Assembly (NCBI GenBank): GCA_020638995.1
Contig: JACKHM010000001.1
Span: 2,232,001-2,296,000 of the forward strand
Direction: 5' to 3'
Source: Planctomycetaceae bacterium
Lineage (GTDB): Bacteria; Planctomycetota; Planctomycetia; Pirellulales; Pirellulaceae
Length of the DNA stretch: 64,000 nucleotides
Each line of letters begins with the position of its first letter. The first letter of the stretch is position 1. Below are positions 18,107 through 25,932 of the stretch, piece by piece. The notes below the pieces were generated by a model. That model ran no database searches, was not told the origin of the DNA, and worked only from the letters and a program-made list of their open reading frames with translations. The position numbers were made by a program, and so were the translations under genes.

Positions 18107-19147
18107 ATGGATCTGGCACTTGGCGATATCGCTAACTTGGTAGGTGGACAACTGAATGGCGATGCCGCGATACCGATCTCGGGAGCAGCGATCATCCGCG
18201 ACGCAAATGTTGGTGATATTACGCTTGCCGATAAACCACAGCTCGCGAATCAACTGGCTGACTGCCGCGCCGCAGCCGTGCTCGTGCCGCCTGACGTGAC
18301 GCCCGCAGGCGTGCCCTTCGTAACAGTCAGCAACGTACATGCGTCGTTCGCCAAGATCGTTGAACACTTTCGTCCTCACAAAAGCACAGAGCCCTATGGC
18401 GTGAGTGCGGCAGCGCATGTCGCCCCAACGGCTCGGATTGGGCGCGAGGTCGTCGTCTATCCCACTGCGACAATCGGCGACGATGTTCAAATCGGAGATG
18501 GTTGTATCATCCACCCGGGTGTTCACATCTTGTCGGGGTCACGAATTGGAAACAACGTCACTCTCTTTCCCAACGTCGTGTTGTACGAGAACACCGTAAT
18601 TGGTGACCGAGTGATCATACACGCCGGCGCTCTGATCGGGGCCTACGGATTCGGCTACGATACGGTGGACGGACGGCACAAACTTTCTGCCCAACTCGGA
18701 TATGTTTCGATCGCTGATGACGTCGAAATCGGTGCGGGGACAACGATCGATCGTGGCACCTACGGACCAACGTCGATTGGCGAAGGAACCAAGATCGACA
18801 ACTTGGTGATGATCGCTCACAACTGTCGCATCGGTCGGCACAACCTCATTTGTTCGCAGGTAGGGATCGCTGGCAGCTCGACAACTGGGGATTATGTGGT
18901 GATGGCCGGACAAGTCGGCTTGCGAGACCATATCGACATCGGGGACCGAGCCGTGTTGGGGGCAAAGTCGGGAGTCATGACAAACGTCCCGCCCGACACC
19001 GTCTTTGTTGGTATACCGGCGACGGTAGATCGGGAGCAGTTTCAGAAACAAGCTGCGCTCGCCAAGTTGCCGGAAATGCGAAAGCAGTTCAAGACGCTGC
19101 AACGGCAGGTGGCAGAACTGGCAGAGAAGCTCAACGACGCGGCTTAG
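18107..19147 (+). CDS. lpxD: UDP-3-O-(3-hydroxyacyl)glucosamine N-acyltransferase
   Basis: A 346-residue enzyme that adds the N-linked acyl chain in lipid A synthesis. The start at 18107 (MDLALGDIANLVGG) is preceded by GGAAAGGA and matches the LpxD N-terminal domain; the frame stays open upstream to 17987 but that part is not LpxD-like. Residues ~1-100 are the substrate-binding domain (the AAAVLVPPDV...P block). Residues ~100-300 are hexapeptide repeats of a left-handed beta-helix (IGDDVQIGDGCIIHPGV, IGNNVTLFPNVVL). The catalytic histidine sits in MIAHNCRIG. The C-terminal ~35 residues form a coiled helix used for acyl carrier protein binding. lpxI follows 12 bp downstream. Confidence 0.95.
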   Translation: MDLALGDIANLVGGQLNGDAAIPISGAAIIRDANVGDITLADKPQLANQLADCRAAAVLVPPDVTPAGVPFVTVSNVHASFAKIVEHFRPHKSTEPYGVSAAAHVAPTARIGREVVVYPTATIGDDVQIGDGCIIHPGVHILSGSRIGNNVTLFPNVVLYENTVIGDRVIIHAGALIGAYGFGYDTVDGRHKLSAQLGYVSIADDVEIGAGTTIDRGTYGPTSIGEGTKIDNLVMIAHNCRIGRHNLICSQVGIAGSSTTGDYVVMAGQVGLRDHIDIGDRAVLGAKSGVMTNVPPDTVFVGIPATVDREQFQKQAALAKLPEMRKQFKTLQRQVAELAEKLNDAA

Positions 19148-19159
19148 TAACGGAAATCC

Positions 19160-20059
19160 ATGCACATCGACAAACCCACAGATTGTAGGACACGCCGCGT
19201 TGGGCTAATCGCTGGCTGGGGACGCTATCCGATTGTGGTCGCCGAAGCATTGCGTGATCAGGGCTGTCAGGTTGTCTGCTTGGGCGTCGAGCAACATGCG
19301 GATCCGATTCTGCGCGAGATCTGTCACGCCTATTCCGACATCGGTATCGGAAAGCTTGGCGGTGCCATTCGCTATTTTCGGCAACAGGAGGTGGCGCGCG
19401 CGACGATGGCGGGCAAGTTTCACAAGACACTGCTGATGCAGGGACACTGGATCACGCACTTTCCCGACTGGCGAGCCTTTTGCACATTCTTTCCTCATTT
19501 TTTTAGCATGAGCAAAGATCGCAAAGACGACACCTTGTTGCGTGCCGTCATCGATGCATTTGCTCAAGATGGAATCACATTTGTTCCCGCTACTGTGTTT
19601 GTACCGGAGATTCTCGTGAAAGCAGGCACCATCACGAAGCGGCAGCCGAGCCGAGCCGAATTAAAAGACATCGAGTTTGGCTGGACCATCGCCAAAAAAA
19701 TTGGCGAGGTGGACATCGGCCAGAGCGTGGCGGTGCAAGGTCAAGCGGTTTTGGCAGTCGAAGCCATTGAGGGGACCGATGCCTGTATTCGCCGCGCTGG
19801 AGAGCTGTGTAAGGGGCGAGGCTTTACGCTCGTCAAAGTCGCCAAGCCACAACAAGACATGCGCTTCGATGTGCCGACCATTGGGCAAGGGACCGTCGAA
19901 ACATTAGTCGAGGCTGGCGCAAAGGTATTGGCCGTCGAAGCCGACAAAACGATTTTTCTGGATCAAGCGCAAGTCATCGAGTTTGCTAATCAACACCAGC
20001 TGGCGATCGTTGCCTTTCGATGCGATGACTCGACCGGAGAACTCCGCGCGGCGGCCTAA
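19160..20059 (+). CDS. lpxI: UDP-2,3-diacylglucosamine diphosphatase LpxI
   Basis: A 299-residue protein of the DUF1009/LpxI family, which cleaves UDP-2,3-diacylglucosamine to lipid X, replacing LpxH in many bacteria. Visible features: the N-terminal GLIAGWGRYPIVVAEALRDQG block, the mid-domain FFPHFFSMSKDRKDDTLLRAV, and the C-terminal domain with VQGQAVLAVEAIEGTDACIRRAGEL and LVEAGAKVLAVEADKTIFLD. The position 12 bp after lpxD supports the call: both act on the same lipid A pathway. Length matches the family (~270-300 residues). Confidence 0.92.
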   Translation: MHIDKPTDCRTRRVGLIAGWGRYPIVVAEALRDQGCQVVCLGVEQHADPILREICHAYSDIGIGKLGGAIRYFRQQEVARATMAGKFHKTLLMQGHWITHFPDWRAFCTFFPHFFSMSKDRKDDTLLRAVIDAFAQDGITFVPATVFVPEILVKAGTITKRQPSRAELKDIEFGWTIAKKIGEVDIGQSVAVQGQAVLAVEAIEGTDACIRRAGELCKGRGFTLVKVAKPQQDMRFDVPTIGQGTVETLVEAGAKVLAVEADKTIFLDQAQVIEFANQHQLAIVAFRCDDSTGELRAAA

Positions 20060-20121
20060 CGTGCTGCGTCGAGACAAGTGGTGGGCGTGCTAGGATCGAA
20101 CCCCGCTGCCGCCCTTTACCA

Positions 20122-20180
20122 AGCTTCTCGGTCGTTCTAATATCGGCGTATGGGAACCGTTTTAGGACAGACGAGAAGCT
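20122..20180 (+). promoter_or_regulatory. Inverted repeat able to hide the ABC-F ribosome-binding site
   Basis: AGCTTCTCG at 20122-20130 is a perfect reverse complement of CGAGAAGCT at 20172-20180. The second arm ends on the base before the ATG at 20181 and contains the only Shine-Dalgarno-like sequence (GAGAAG). Pairing in the mRNA would close the start site. This is seen directly; that it controls translation is inference. Confidence 0.4.
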
Positions 20181-21956
20181 ATGGCTGTATTGCTGCAAAT
20201 ACAAAACGCACACAAAAGTTACGGCGATCAGGTTCTGCTGGATGGTGCCGATGCGACGCTGATTGACGACGTCAAGGTTGGTTTCGTCGGCAGGAATGGC
20301 GCGGGAAAGTCGACGCTACTGCGGGTCCTGCTGGGCGAAGAAGAGTTGGACGCGGGAGAAGTGTTGCCGCACCCAAAACTGCGCGTGGGCTACTTGCGCC
20401 AACATGATCCGTTCCTGCCGGGCGAGTCGGCACTTGACTTCCTGATTCGCGACAGCGGCCAGCCGGATTGGAAGTGCGGCGAAATTGCTGGGCAGTTTGA
20501 GTTGAAAGGCGCGTATCTCGAGGGACCCGTTGCCGAGTTGTCGGGCGGGTGGCAAACTCGCGTAAAGCTGGCGGCCCTCCTGTTGCACGAACCGAATCTG
20601 CTGCTCCTGGACGAGCCGACGAACTTCCTGGACGTGCGCACCCAAATCCTGCTCGAACACTTTCTGCGAAACTTTCGTGAGGCTTGTCTGATCGTTTCGC
20701 ACGACCGGGCGTTCCTAAAGGCCACTTGCACTCACACGCTGGACCTGACGCGCGGCAAGCTGACCATGTACCCGGGCAAGATTGATGCCTTTCTCGAATT
20801 TCAGAAGGAACGCCGGGAACACGACATTCGTGTCAATGCTACGGTCCAAGCGAAGCAGAAACAACTTCAGCGCTTCATCGACAAGAATCGAGCCGGCGCG
20901 AATACGGCCAGCCAGGCTCGCTCGAAGCAAAAGCAACTGGATCGTTTGAAGACAACCGAGATCGAAATTGATGATCCCACCGCTCACATGCGAGCTCCAA
21001 TTGTCGAACCTCGGCACGGTCCGGCGGTGCGTTGCGAAGACTTGACAATTGGCTATCCGGATCATGAGGTCGCCAGCGGTATCATTTTGGAAATTGAGCA
21101 CGGCGAACGAGCTGCGATTGTCGGTGACAACGGCCAAGGGAAAACGACCTTGTTGCGCACCTTGGTTGGTTCGCTCGATCCGAAGAAAGGCAATGTTCGT
21201 TGGGGCTACGGCTGCGAGATTGGAACGTATGCACAACACGTTTACACGACCTTGCCCAAGGACCAAACCGTCCTCGAATACCTCGAATACAAAGCGAATC
21301 CCGGAACGACGAACCAACAAATTCTGGCGATGGCCGGAGCGTTGTTGTTTCGCAACGCACACGTCCACAAGAAGATCTCTGTCTTGTCAGGTGGCGAGCG
21401 GGCACGATTATGCATGGCCGGTTTGTTGCTTGGCACATACAACATCCTCGTACTGGATGAACCGGGTAACCACTTGGATGTCGAGACAGTCGAGGCCTTG
21501 GCGGAGGCGCTGCTCAAGTACAAAGGCACCGTGTTGTTCACAAGCCACGATCGTCACTTTATGAAGCGAATTGCCACTTCTGTGATCGAAGTACGTGACG
21601 GCCAAGCCAAGAACTACATGGGTGACTACGACGCCTATCTCTATGCCATGAACAAGGAGATCGATGACGGCGAGCGTGAGTTGAACGCGCGAAAGGCGGC
21701 GGCCACCAAACCGAATGGAAAACCGTCCAAACCGGTCGCTGAGCTCTCTGAGAAAGACCACCGGAAGCTGCGCAAAGAGATCACCAACATCGAGCGAAAG
21801 ATCGCGCGTCTTGACGAACAAAAGCGGGAACTCAACGAAAAACTGCTCGCAACGACCGATCCGGACGAAGCGTTGCGGTTACACAACGAGATAGAAGCCT
21901 TATCCGAAGAACTCGGCGAAGCCGAGGAACGCTGGTGCGAGTTGAACGGGACTTAG
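20181..21956 (+). CDS. ABC-F family ATPase (Uup/EttA-like)
   Basis: A 591-residue cytoplasmic protein with two ABC ATPase domains and no membrane segment. Domain 1: Walker A GRNGAGKST (37-45), signature ELSGGWQTR, Walker B LLLDEPTNFLD. A charged linker with a coiled look follows (about 215-270). Domain 2: Walker A GDNGQGKTT, signature VLSGGERAR, Walker B LVLDEPGNHLD (Gly replaces the usual Thr). The C-terminal ~80 residues form a coiled coil (EITNIERKIARLDEQKRELNEKLL), as in Uup. ABC-F proteins bind the ribosome E site and modulate translation or protect against antibiotics; which role applies here is not readable. The start region may be folded into a regulatory stem. It converges on the creatininase gene. 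Confidence 0.9.
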   Translation: MAVLLQIQNAHKSYGDQVLLDGADATLIDDVKVGFVGRNGAGKSTLLRVLLGEEELDAGEVLPHPKLRVGYLRQHDPFLPGESALDFLIRDSGQPDWKCGEIAGQFELKGAYLEGPVAELSGGWQTRVKLAALLLHEPNLLLLDEPTNFLDVRTQILLEHFLRNFREACLIVSHDRAFLKATCTHTLDLTRGKLTMYPGKIDAFLEFQKERREHDIRVNATVQAKQKQLQRFIDKNRAGANTASQARSKQKQLDRLKTTEIEIDDPTAHMRAPIVEPRHGPAVRCEDLTIGYPDHEVASGIILEIEHGERAAIVGDNGQGKTTLLRTLVGSLDPKKGNVRWGYGCEIGTYAQHVYTTLPKDQTVLEYLEYKANPGTTNQQILAMAGALLFRNAHVHKKISVLSGGERARLCMAGLLLGTYNILVLDEPGNHLDVETVEALAEALLKYKGTVLFTSHDRHFMKRIATSVIEVRDGQAKNYMGDYDAYLYAMNKEIDDGERELNARKAAATKPNGKPSKPVAELSEKDHRKLRKEITNIERKIARLDEQKRELNEKLLATTDPDEALRLHNEIEALSEELGEAEERWCELNGT

Positions 21957-21970
21957 AGCCTGCGCGTCGA

Positions 21971-22717
21971 TCACGTAGGCAGCTTCTCGGTCAGAAGCGC
22001 CTCGACGAACTTCTCGACTCCCTGTACTGCGGCTTCGAACAACGCAGATCCTTTTTCTGCAGAGGCGAGATCGGGGCGGCCTGTTGCGCCGGCTTGTGTG
22101 CGCTGCATCATGTCGCGGCAAACATAGACACCCTGTACTTGATCAGGCAGCCAATCACCGGCATTCGCCACACGATCGGCATCGACCAATTCGGGACGCA
22201 GGTGCATGATCATCGAGGTTTCGAACTCGCAGGCGTGTCCGACGGACTTATCCGCACCTTCAAGCAGTTTTACAAGTGCGCTATCGCAGGGCGACCAGTA
22301 GCAACCGGCGGACAGCAACGTGTCCGGAAACTGTGGTTGGAGCTGCCGGAGCGCAACTTTCATCGGGTCGATATTGCCACCGTGACCGTTCAGCACCAGA
22401 ACGCGGCGATAGCCATCCAGTAGCAACGGTTGAATGATTTCACCTAGCAAAGAGATATAGGTAGGCAGTTCCGCGGTTAATGTGGCACCGAATCGTAGAT
22501 GATGACTGCTTGCGCCCAGCCACAAGGTCGGCAGTAGCAAGATTGATTCAGGGTGCCGACTTTCGGCCTCTTGCGCCACCGCACCGCAAATGATCGTGTC
22601 GGTGCCGGTCGGCAGATGCGGACCGTGCTGCTCGATTGCGGCGATGGGTAGGATCACCACAACCTGATCGTGCTTGATGGATTCCAACTGGCCAGAGGTC
22701 ATTTCATGAAACTTCAT
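21971..22717 (-). CDS. Creatininase family protein
   Basis: A 248-residue metal-dependent amidohydrolase. The ATG at 22717 (MKFHEMTSGQLESI) has GGAG just upstream; an upstream in-frame ATG at 22753 lies inside the symporter gene. Metal-binding motifs are present: IEQHGPHLPTGTDT near residue 35, VLNGHGGN near 110, and HACEFETSMIMHL near 165 (usual form HAGExETS). Family members hydrolyse creatinine or open cyclic amides in cofactor pathways; the substrate here is unknown. It overlaps the 3' end of the sodium:solute symporter gene by 14 bp, so the transporter may import its substrate. Confidence 0.85.
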   Translation of the reverse strand: MKFHEMTSGQLESIKHDQVVVILPIAAIEQHGPHLPTGTDTIICGAVAQEAESRHPESILLLPTLWLGASSHHLRFGATLTAELPTYISLLGEIIQPLLLDGYRRVLVLNGHGGNIDPMKVALRQLQPQFPDTLLSAGCYWSPCDSALVKLLEGADKSVGHACEFETSMIMHLRPELVDADRVANAGDWLPDQVQGVYVCRDMMQRTQAGATGRPDLASAEKGSALFEAAVQGVEKFVEALLTEKLPT

Positions 22718-24305
22718 TGCTGTCTCCGTGTTGTAACGATGGCTCGGCATCACGCCGCATTACTTCCCAATAAGTTAGCGCCGTCTTCTGTCTGTCGCGC
22801 TCGCTTTGCCAGGCAAAGCTCGTAATCAGCCCGATCGTCATTGTGAGCCCAAAGCCTATTGGCCCAAACCACATCGAGAACCAATCGCCGTGCTGCTGCA
22901 TGAGCAGCATCGTTACCGATGCCCCCAGTAACGCTCCGACAAAGACACCGAGTGTGCTCGCGCGACGGAAAAATAACGCCAAAATGAACACCGCAAGCAA
23001 CGGACCACCAAACGCCGCCGTGGTCTTTTTGGCGATGTCAAACACGTCTCCCAAAGAGCCCACAAAGCACGCGAGCGTAATTGACAGACCCCCGATGATG
23101 ACGACCAATGCTCGAATCAAGGTCACATCGCGATCTGCATCTTGCGGCCGCCAGGCGGGTAGCAAGCGATCTCGGAAATCGATAATGATCGCTGTGGTAA
23201 CGGAATGAATCCCCGAATCGATGCTCGACATGACCGCCGCCATCAAGGCCGCGAGGAAGAGGCCCACCATGCCTGGCGGAAAATGCAGCCGCACAAACTG
23301 AGGGAGGGCCTTGTCTTGTAGGTTCGCCGCTCGAATCTCGGCTCCCACCTGCCCCATCGCGATCCCTTCGGCTGCTTCATTGTCGAATTGCTCGAGCACA
23401 GGCAGCAACTCTTGCGGATGAACTTCGAAGTACGCGAAGAGGCCTACGCCGATTGCCAGAAGCCCGGGAATGACTAACCACATCCCAAGCAGGTTGATGC
23501 CAAAACCGATCTGCGAAGTTCGCATACTACTTGCCGAGATGTAACGCTGAACGGCGACTTGATCGGCTCCGAATGCGGAAAGACCTTCGAGGAAATAGCC
23601 GATCAGCAGCGCCCAACTGCCGTATTTCAACGCTAGGGATGGTGAAAAATCGAAGATCAGATTCGAACGGCCATCGAAGTAGGTCGCCGCGATATCGGCT
23701 GTTGTGAGGCCGCTGCGAGATATCAAAAGTCCTAACGCGAGCAAGATGGTCGAAGCAAAGATGAAGAACTGAATAACATCAGTCCACATCACCGCACGCA
23801 ATCCGCCCATCATCGTGTACGCGATCGCTACAACGCCCAGCGACAAGATAACGGCGACTTGCGGGATCTCGGCGACGCTGGCGATTACGACCGACGCCGC
23901 AAAGGTAGCCGACGCCATCCAGCCGATTCGCAATAGAATGAACAGGCCGCTTGCCAGACAACGGACCGAAACGTGAAATCGCTTCTCTAAATAGTCGTAG
24001 GCTGTCGAACACGCCAGTCGCGAGTAGACCGGAATAAAGACCCAAACGACCAGCGGCGACATTGCAGTGATTCCGACGAGCGCTACGCCAACGCGCAAAC
24101 TGTTTTCGTAAGCCGCAGCCGGATACATTACGAAGCTGTTGGAGGAAAACAAAGTAGCCATCACGCTCAAGCCCACGACCATCCATCCCATCGATCGACT
24201 AGCAGCAAAGAACTCTTGGCGAGATTGGTGCCGGCCAAAAAAAATCCCCAAGCCGAGCGTCAACAGCAAGTAAGCGGCGACAACGATGTGATCAAGTGGA
24301 TGCAC
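22704..24305 (-). CDS. Sodium:solute symporter family transporter
   Basis: A membrane protein of about 530 residues with roughly thirteen hydrophobic segments. SSS-family features: the first helix VVAAYLLLTLGLGIFFGR, a FFAASRSMGWMVVGLSVMATLFSSNSF block, and the GLRAVMWTDVIQFFIF stretch typical of the family. A GTG at 24305 places the start just before helix 1; the frame stays open to 24380 (another GTG), which would add a ~25-residue leader. It imports a small organic solute with Na+; the substrate is not determinable. It overlaps the creatininase gene and lies downstream of a DUF1501 gene on the same strand, suggesting a shared transcript. Confidence 0.85.
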   Translation of the reverse strand: MHPLDHIVVAAYLLLTLGLGIFFGRHQSRQEFFAASRSMGWMVVGLSVMATLFSSNSFVMYPAAAYENSLRVGVALVGITAMSPLVVWVFIPVYSRLACSTAYDYLEKRFHVSVRCLASGLFILLRIGWMASATFAASVVIASVAEIPQVAVILSLGVVAIAYTMMGGLRAVMWTDVIQFFIFASTILLALGLLISRSGLTTADIAATYFDGRSNLIFDFSPSLALKYGSWALLIGYFLEGLSAFGADQVAVQRYISASSMRTSQIGFGINLLGMWLVIPGLLAIGVGLFAYFEVHPQELLPVLEQFDNEAAEGIAMGQVGAEIRAANLQDKALPQFVRLHFPPGMVGLFLAALMAAVMSSIDSGIHSVTTAIIIDFRDRLLPAWRPQDADRDVTLIRALVVIIGGLSITLACFVGSLGDVFDIAKKTTAAFGGPLLAVFILALFFRRASTLGVFVGALLGASVTMLLMQQHGDWFSMWFGPIGFGLTMTIGLITSFAWQSERDRQKTALTYWEVMRRDAEPSLQHGDSNEVS

Positions 24306-24431
24306 GACGGGAGCTTGCGGTAGAGAATGTGGTGGGACGCATGATCGTACATCACGACGCGATGCAATTAAAGCACGCACAGCATGCTAAAACGGCGAGT
24401 TCCTCGGAAGTGGCTGAATGATCCGACTGAG

Positions 24432-25904
24432 TCACGCGATTACATCGTGAATCGGCGTGCCGTAGTCGATGTCGAGACGTTTGTGGCCCGGGATCTCGAG
24501 CTTGCGTGGATCCAGTCCTAGTTGATGCAAAACGGTGGCGTGAATGTCCGTGACATAGTGGCGGTCCTCGACGGCGTGAAAGCCAATCTCGTCCGTGGCA
24601 CCGTGTGCTATGCCTCCCTTTAATCCGCCTCCCGCCATCCACACGGAGAATCCGTAGGGGTGATGATCACGTCCGTCCGATTTTTCCGCGCCCGGGGTGC
24701 GTCCAAACTCGGTCGCCCACACAACAAGCGTCTCGTCGAGCATCCCGCGTTGCTTTAAGTCCTTGATCAAACCGGCGATCGGCTTATCCACGCGTCCGCA
24801 GTTGTTCGAGTGATTCTCTTTCAGCTTCGTATGTGCGTCCCAGCCTCCGCCCCCGCCACCACCATCGTATATCTGGACAAAGCGGACGCCCCGCTCGACC
24901 AAGCGGCGGGCCGCGAGAGCTTGCCGCCCCATGCCTTCTGTTGCCTTGTCATCAAGGCCGTACAGTTGCTGGACGGTTTGTGTCTCGCGATTCATATCGA
25001 CGATTTCGGGCACTGACATCTGCATGCGAAAGGCCAACTCGTAGGCTTTAATCCGGGCCTGTAACTTTGCATCATGAGGATACTCGATGGCCGTCAATTG
25101 ATTCAGCTCGCGTAATAAATCCAACTGCTGGCGTCGTTCATGGACAGTTACTTTGTCGCCTGGGGTGCCAAAGGGCAGCGGGTTCTTCGGGTCCAGCGTC
25201 ATGCGAACGCCCGAATGTTCAGGTCCCAGATAGCTGCCATCATGAGCGCCAACCCCGCCACAACAATCGCCCGGTGGTGGGCCCATGACGACGAATTGTG
25301 GCAAGTTCTCGTTGATGCTCCCCAACCCGTAATGCACCCAAGAACCGATCGACGGATAGAAACCATCGAAAATATGACGCCCGGTATGAAACTGCAATTG
25401 TGCGGCGTGATCGTTGTCCGTTGTCCACATCGATCGCACAACGGCCAAGTCGTCGGCACAGTCTCCGACGTGCGGCCACCAATCGCTGACTTCAATTCCA
25501 CTCTCGCCTCGTTTGCGATACCCGACTTGTAATGGATACACCTGAGCCATCAGTGCGCGTGGTTTACCGCCAAAATCACGGACGTTTTGGCGATAATAAG
25601 GCGAGTCAAGAACGGTGGACTTGTAGGGCGATTCGTCGATCGTCAGTCCCGCGTAGCGATTCAATGCAGGCTTCGGGTCGAACGACTCCAGGTGGCTCGT
25701 TCCACCGTTCATAAAGAACCAGACCACGCTCTTGGCTCTCGGCGCGAAGTGTGGCTCGCCGATTTGATTACCCGCTTCTGCTCCTTGTCCATCCTGTTGC
25801 AGCATCGCGCTCAAAGCGAGCCCGGTAAATCCGAGACCACAATCTGCAAGGAACTGTCGTCGCCGAACTTGTCCGCAAGGGAAGTTGCTGTGGGGGTGCA
25901 TCAT
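24432..25904 (-). CDS. DUF1501 protein (second copy) with Tat-like signal
   Basis: About 490 residues from the ATG pair at 25904/25901; the frame is open upstream to 26183 but that part overlaps the preceding gene and looks non-coding. The N-terminus carries RRRQFLADCGLGFTGLALSAML, a twin-arginine-type signal. The DUF1501 body has AKSVVWFFMNGGTSHLESFDPKP, WATEFGRTPGAEKSDGRDHHP and DIHATVLHQLGLDPRKL. Compared with the copy at 8994 it has an extra glycine-rich stretch (YDGGGGGGGWDAH). It starts 28 bp after the stop of the DUF1549/1553 gene, the usual family arrangement. Confidence 0.88.
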   Translation of the reverse strand: MMHPHSNFPCGQVRRRQFLADCGLGFTGLALSAMLQQDGQGAEAGNQIGEPHFAPRAKSVVWFFMNGGTSHLESFDPKPALNRYAGLTIDESPYKSTVLDSPYYRQNVRDFGGKPRALMAQVYPLQVGYRKRGESGIEVSDWWPHVGDCADDLAVVRSMWTTDNDHAAQLQFHTGRHIFDGFYPSIGSWVHYGLGSINENLPQFVVMGPPPGDCCGGVGAHDGSYLGPEHSGVRMTLDPKNPLPFGTPGDKVTVHERRQQLDLLRELNQLTAIEYPHDAKLQARIKAYELAFRMQMSVPEIVDMNRETQTVQQLYGLDDKATEGMGRQALAARRLVERGVRFVQIYDGGGGGGGWDAHTKLKENHSNNCGRVDKPIAGLIKDLKQRGMLDETLVVWATEFGRTPGAEKSDGRDHHPYGFSVWMAGGGLKGGIAHGATDEIGFHAVEDRHYVTDIHATVLHQLGLDPRKLEIPGHKRLDIDYGTPIHDVIA

Positions 25905-25932
25905 GTTCACTCTCTTGGAAACATCACATTCT

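Noticed and set aside
20085..20150. Possible tRNA-like sequence (GGATCGAACCCC) before the ABC-F gene
   Set aside because: Only the T-loop-like string is present; no acceptor stem, D arm or anticodon arm can be formed around it.
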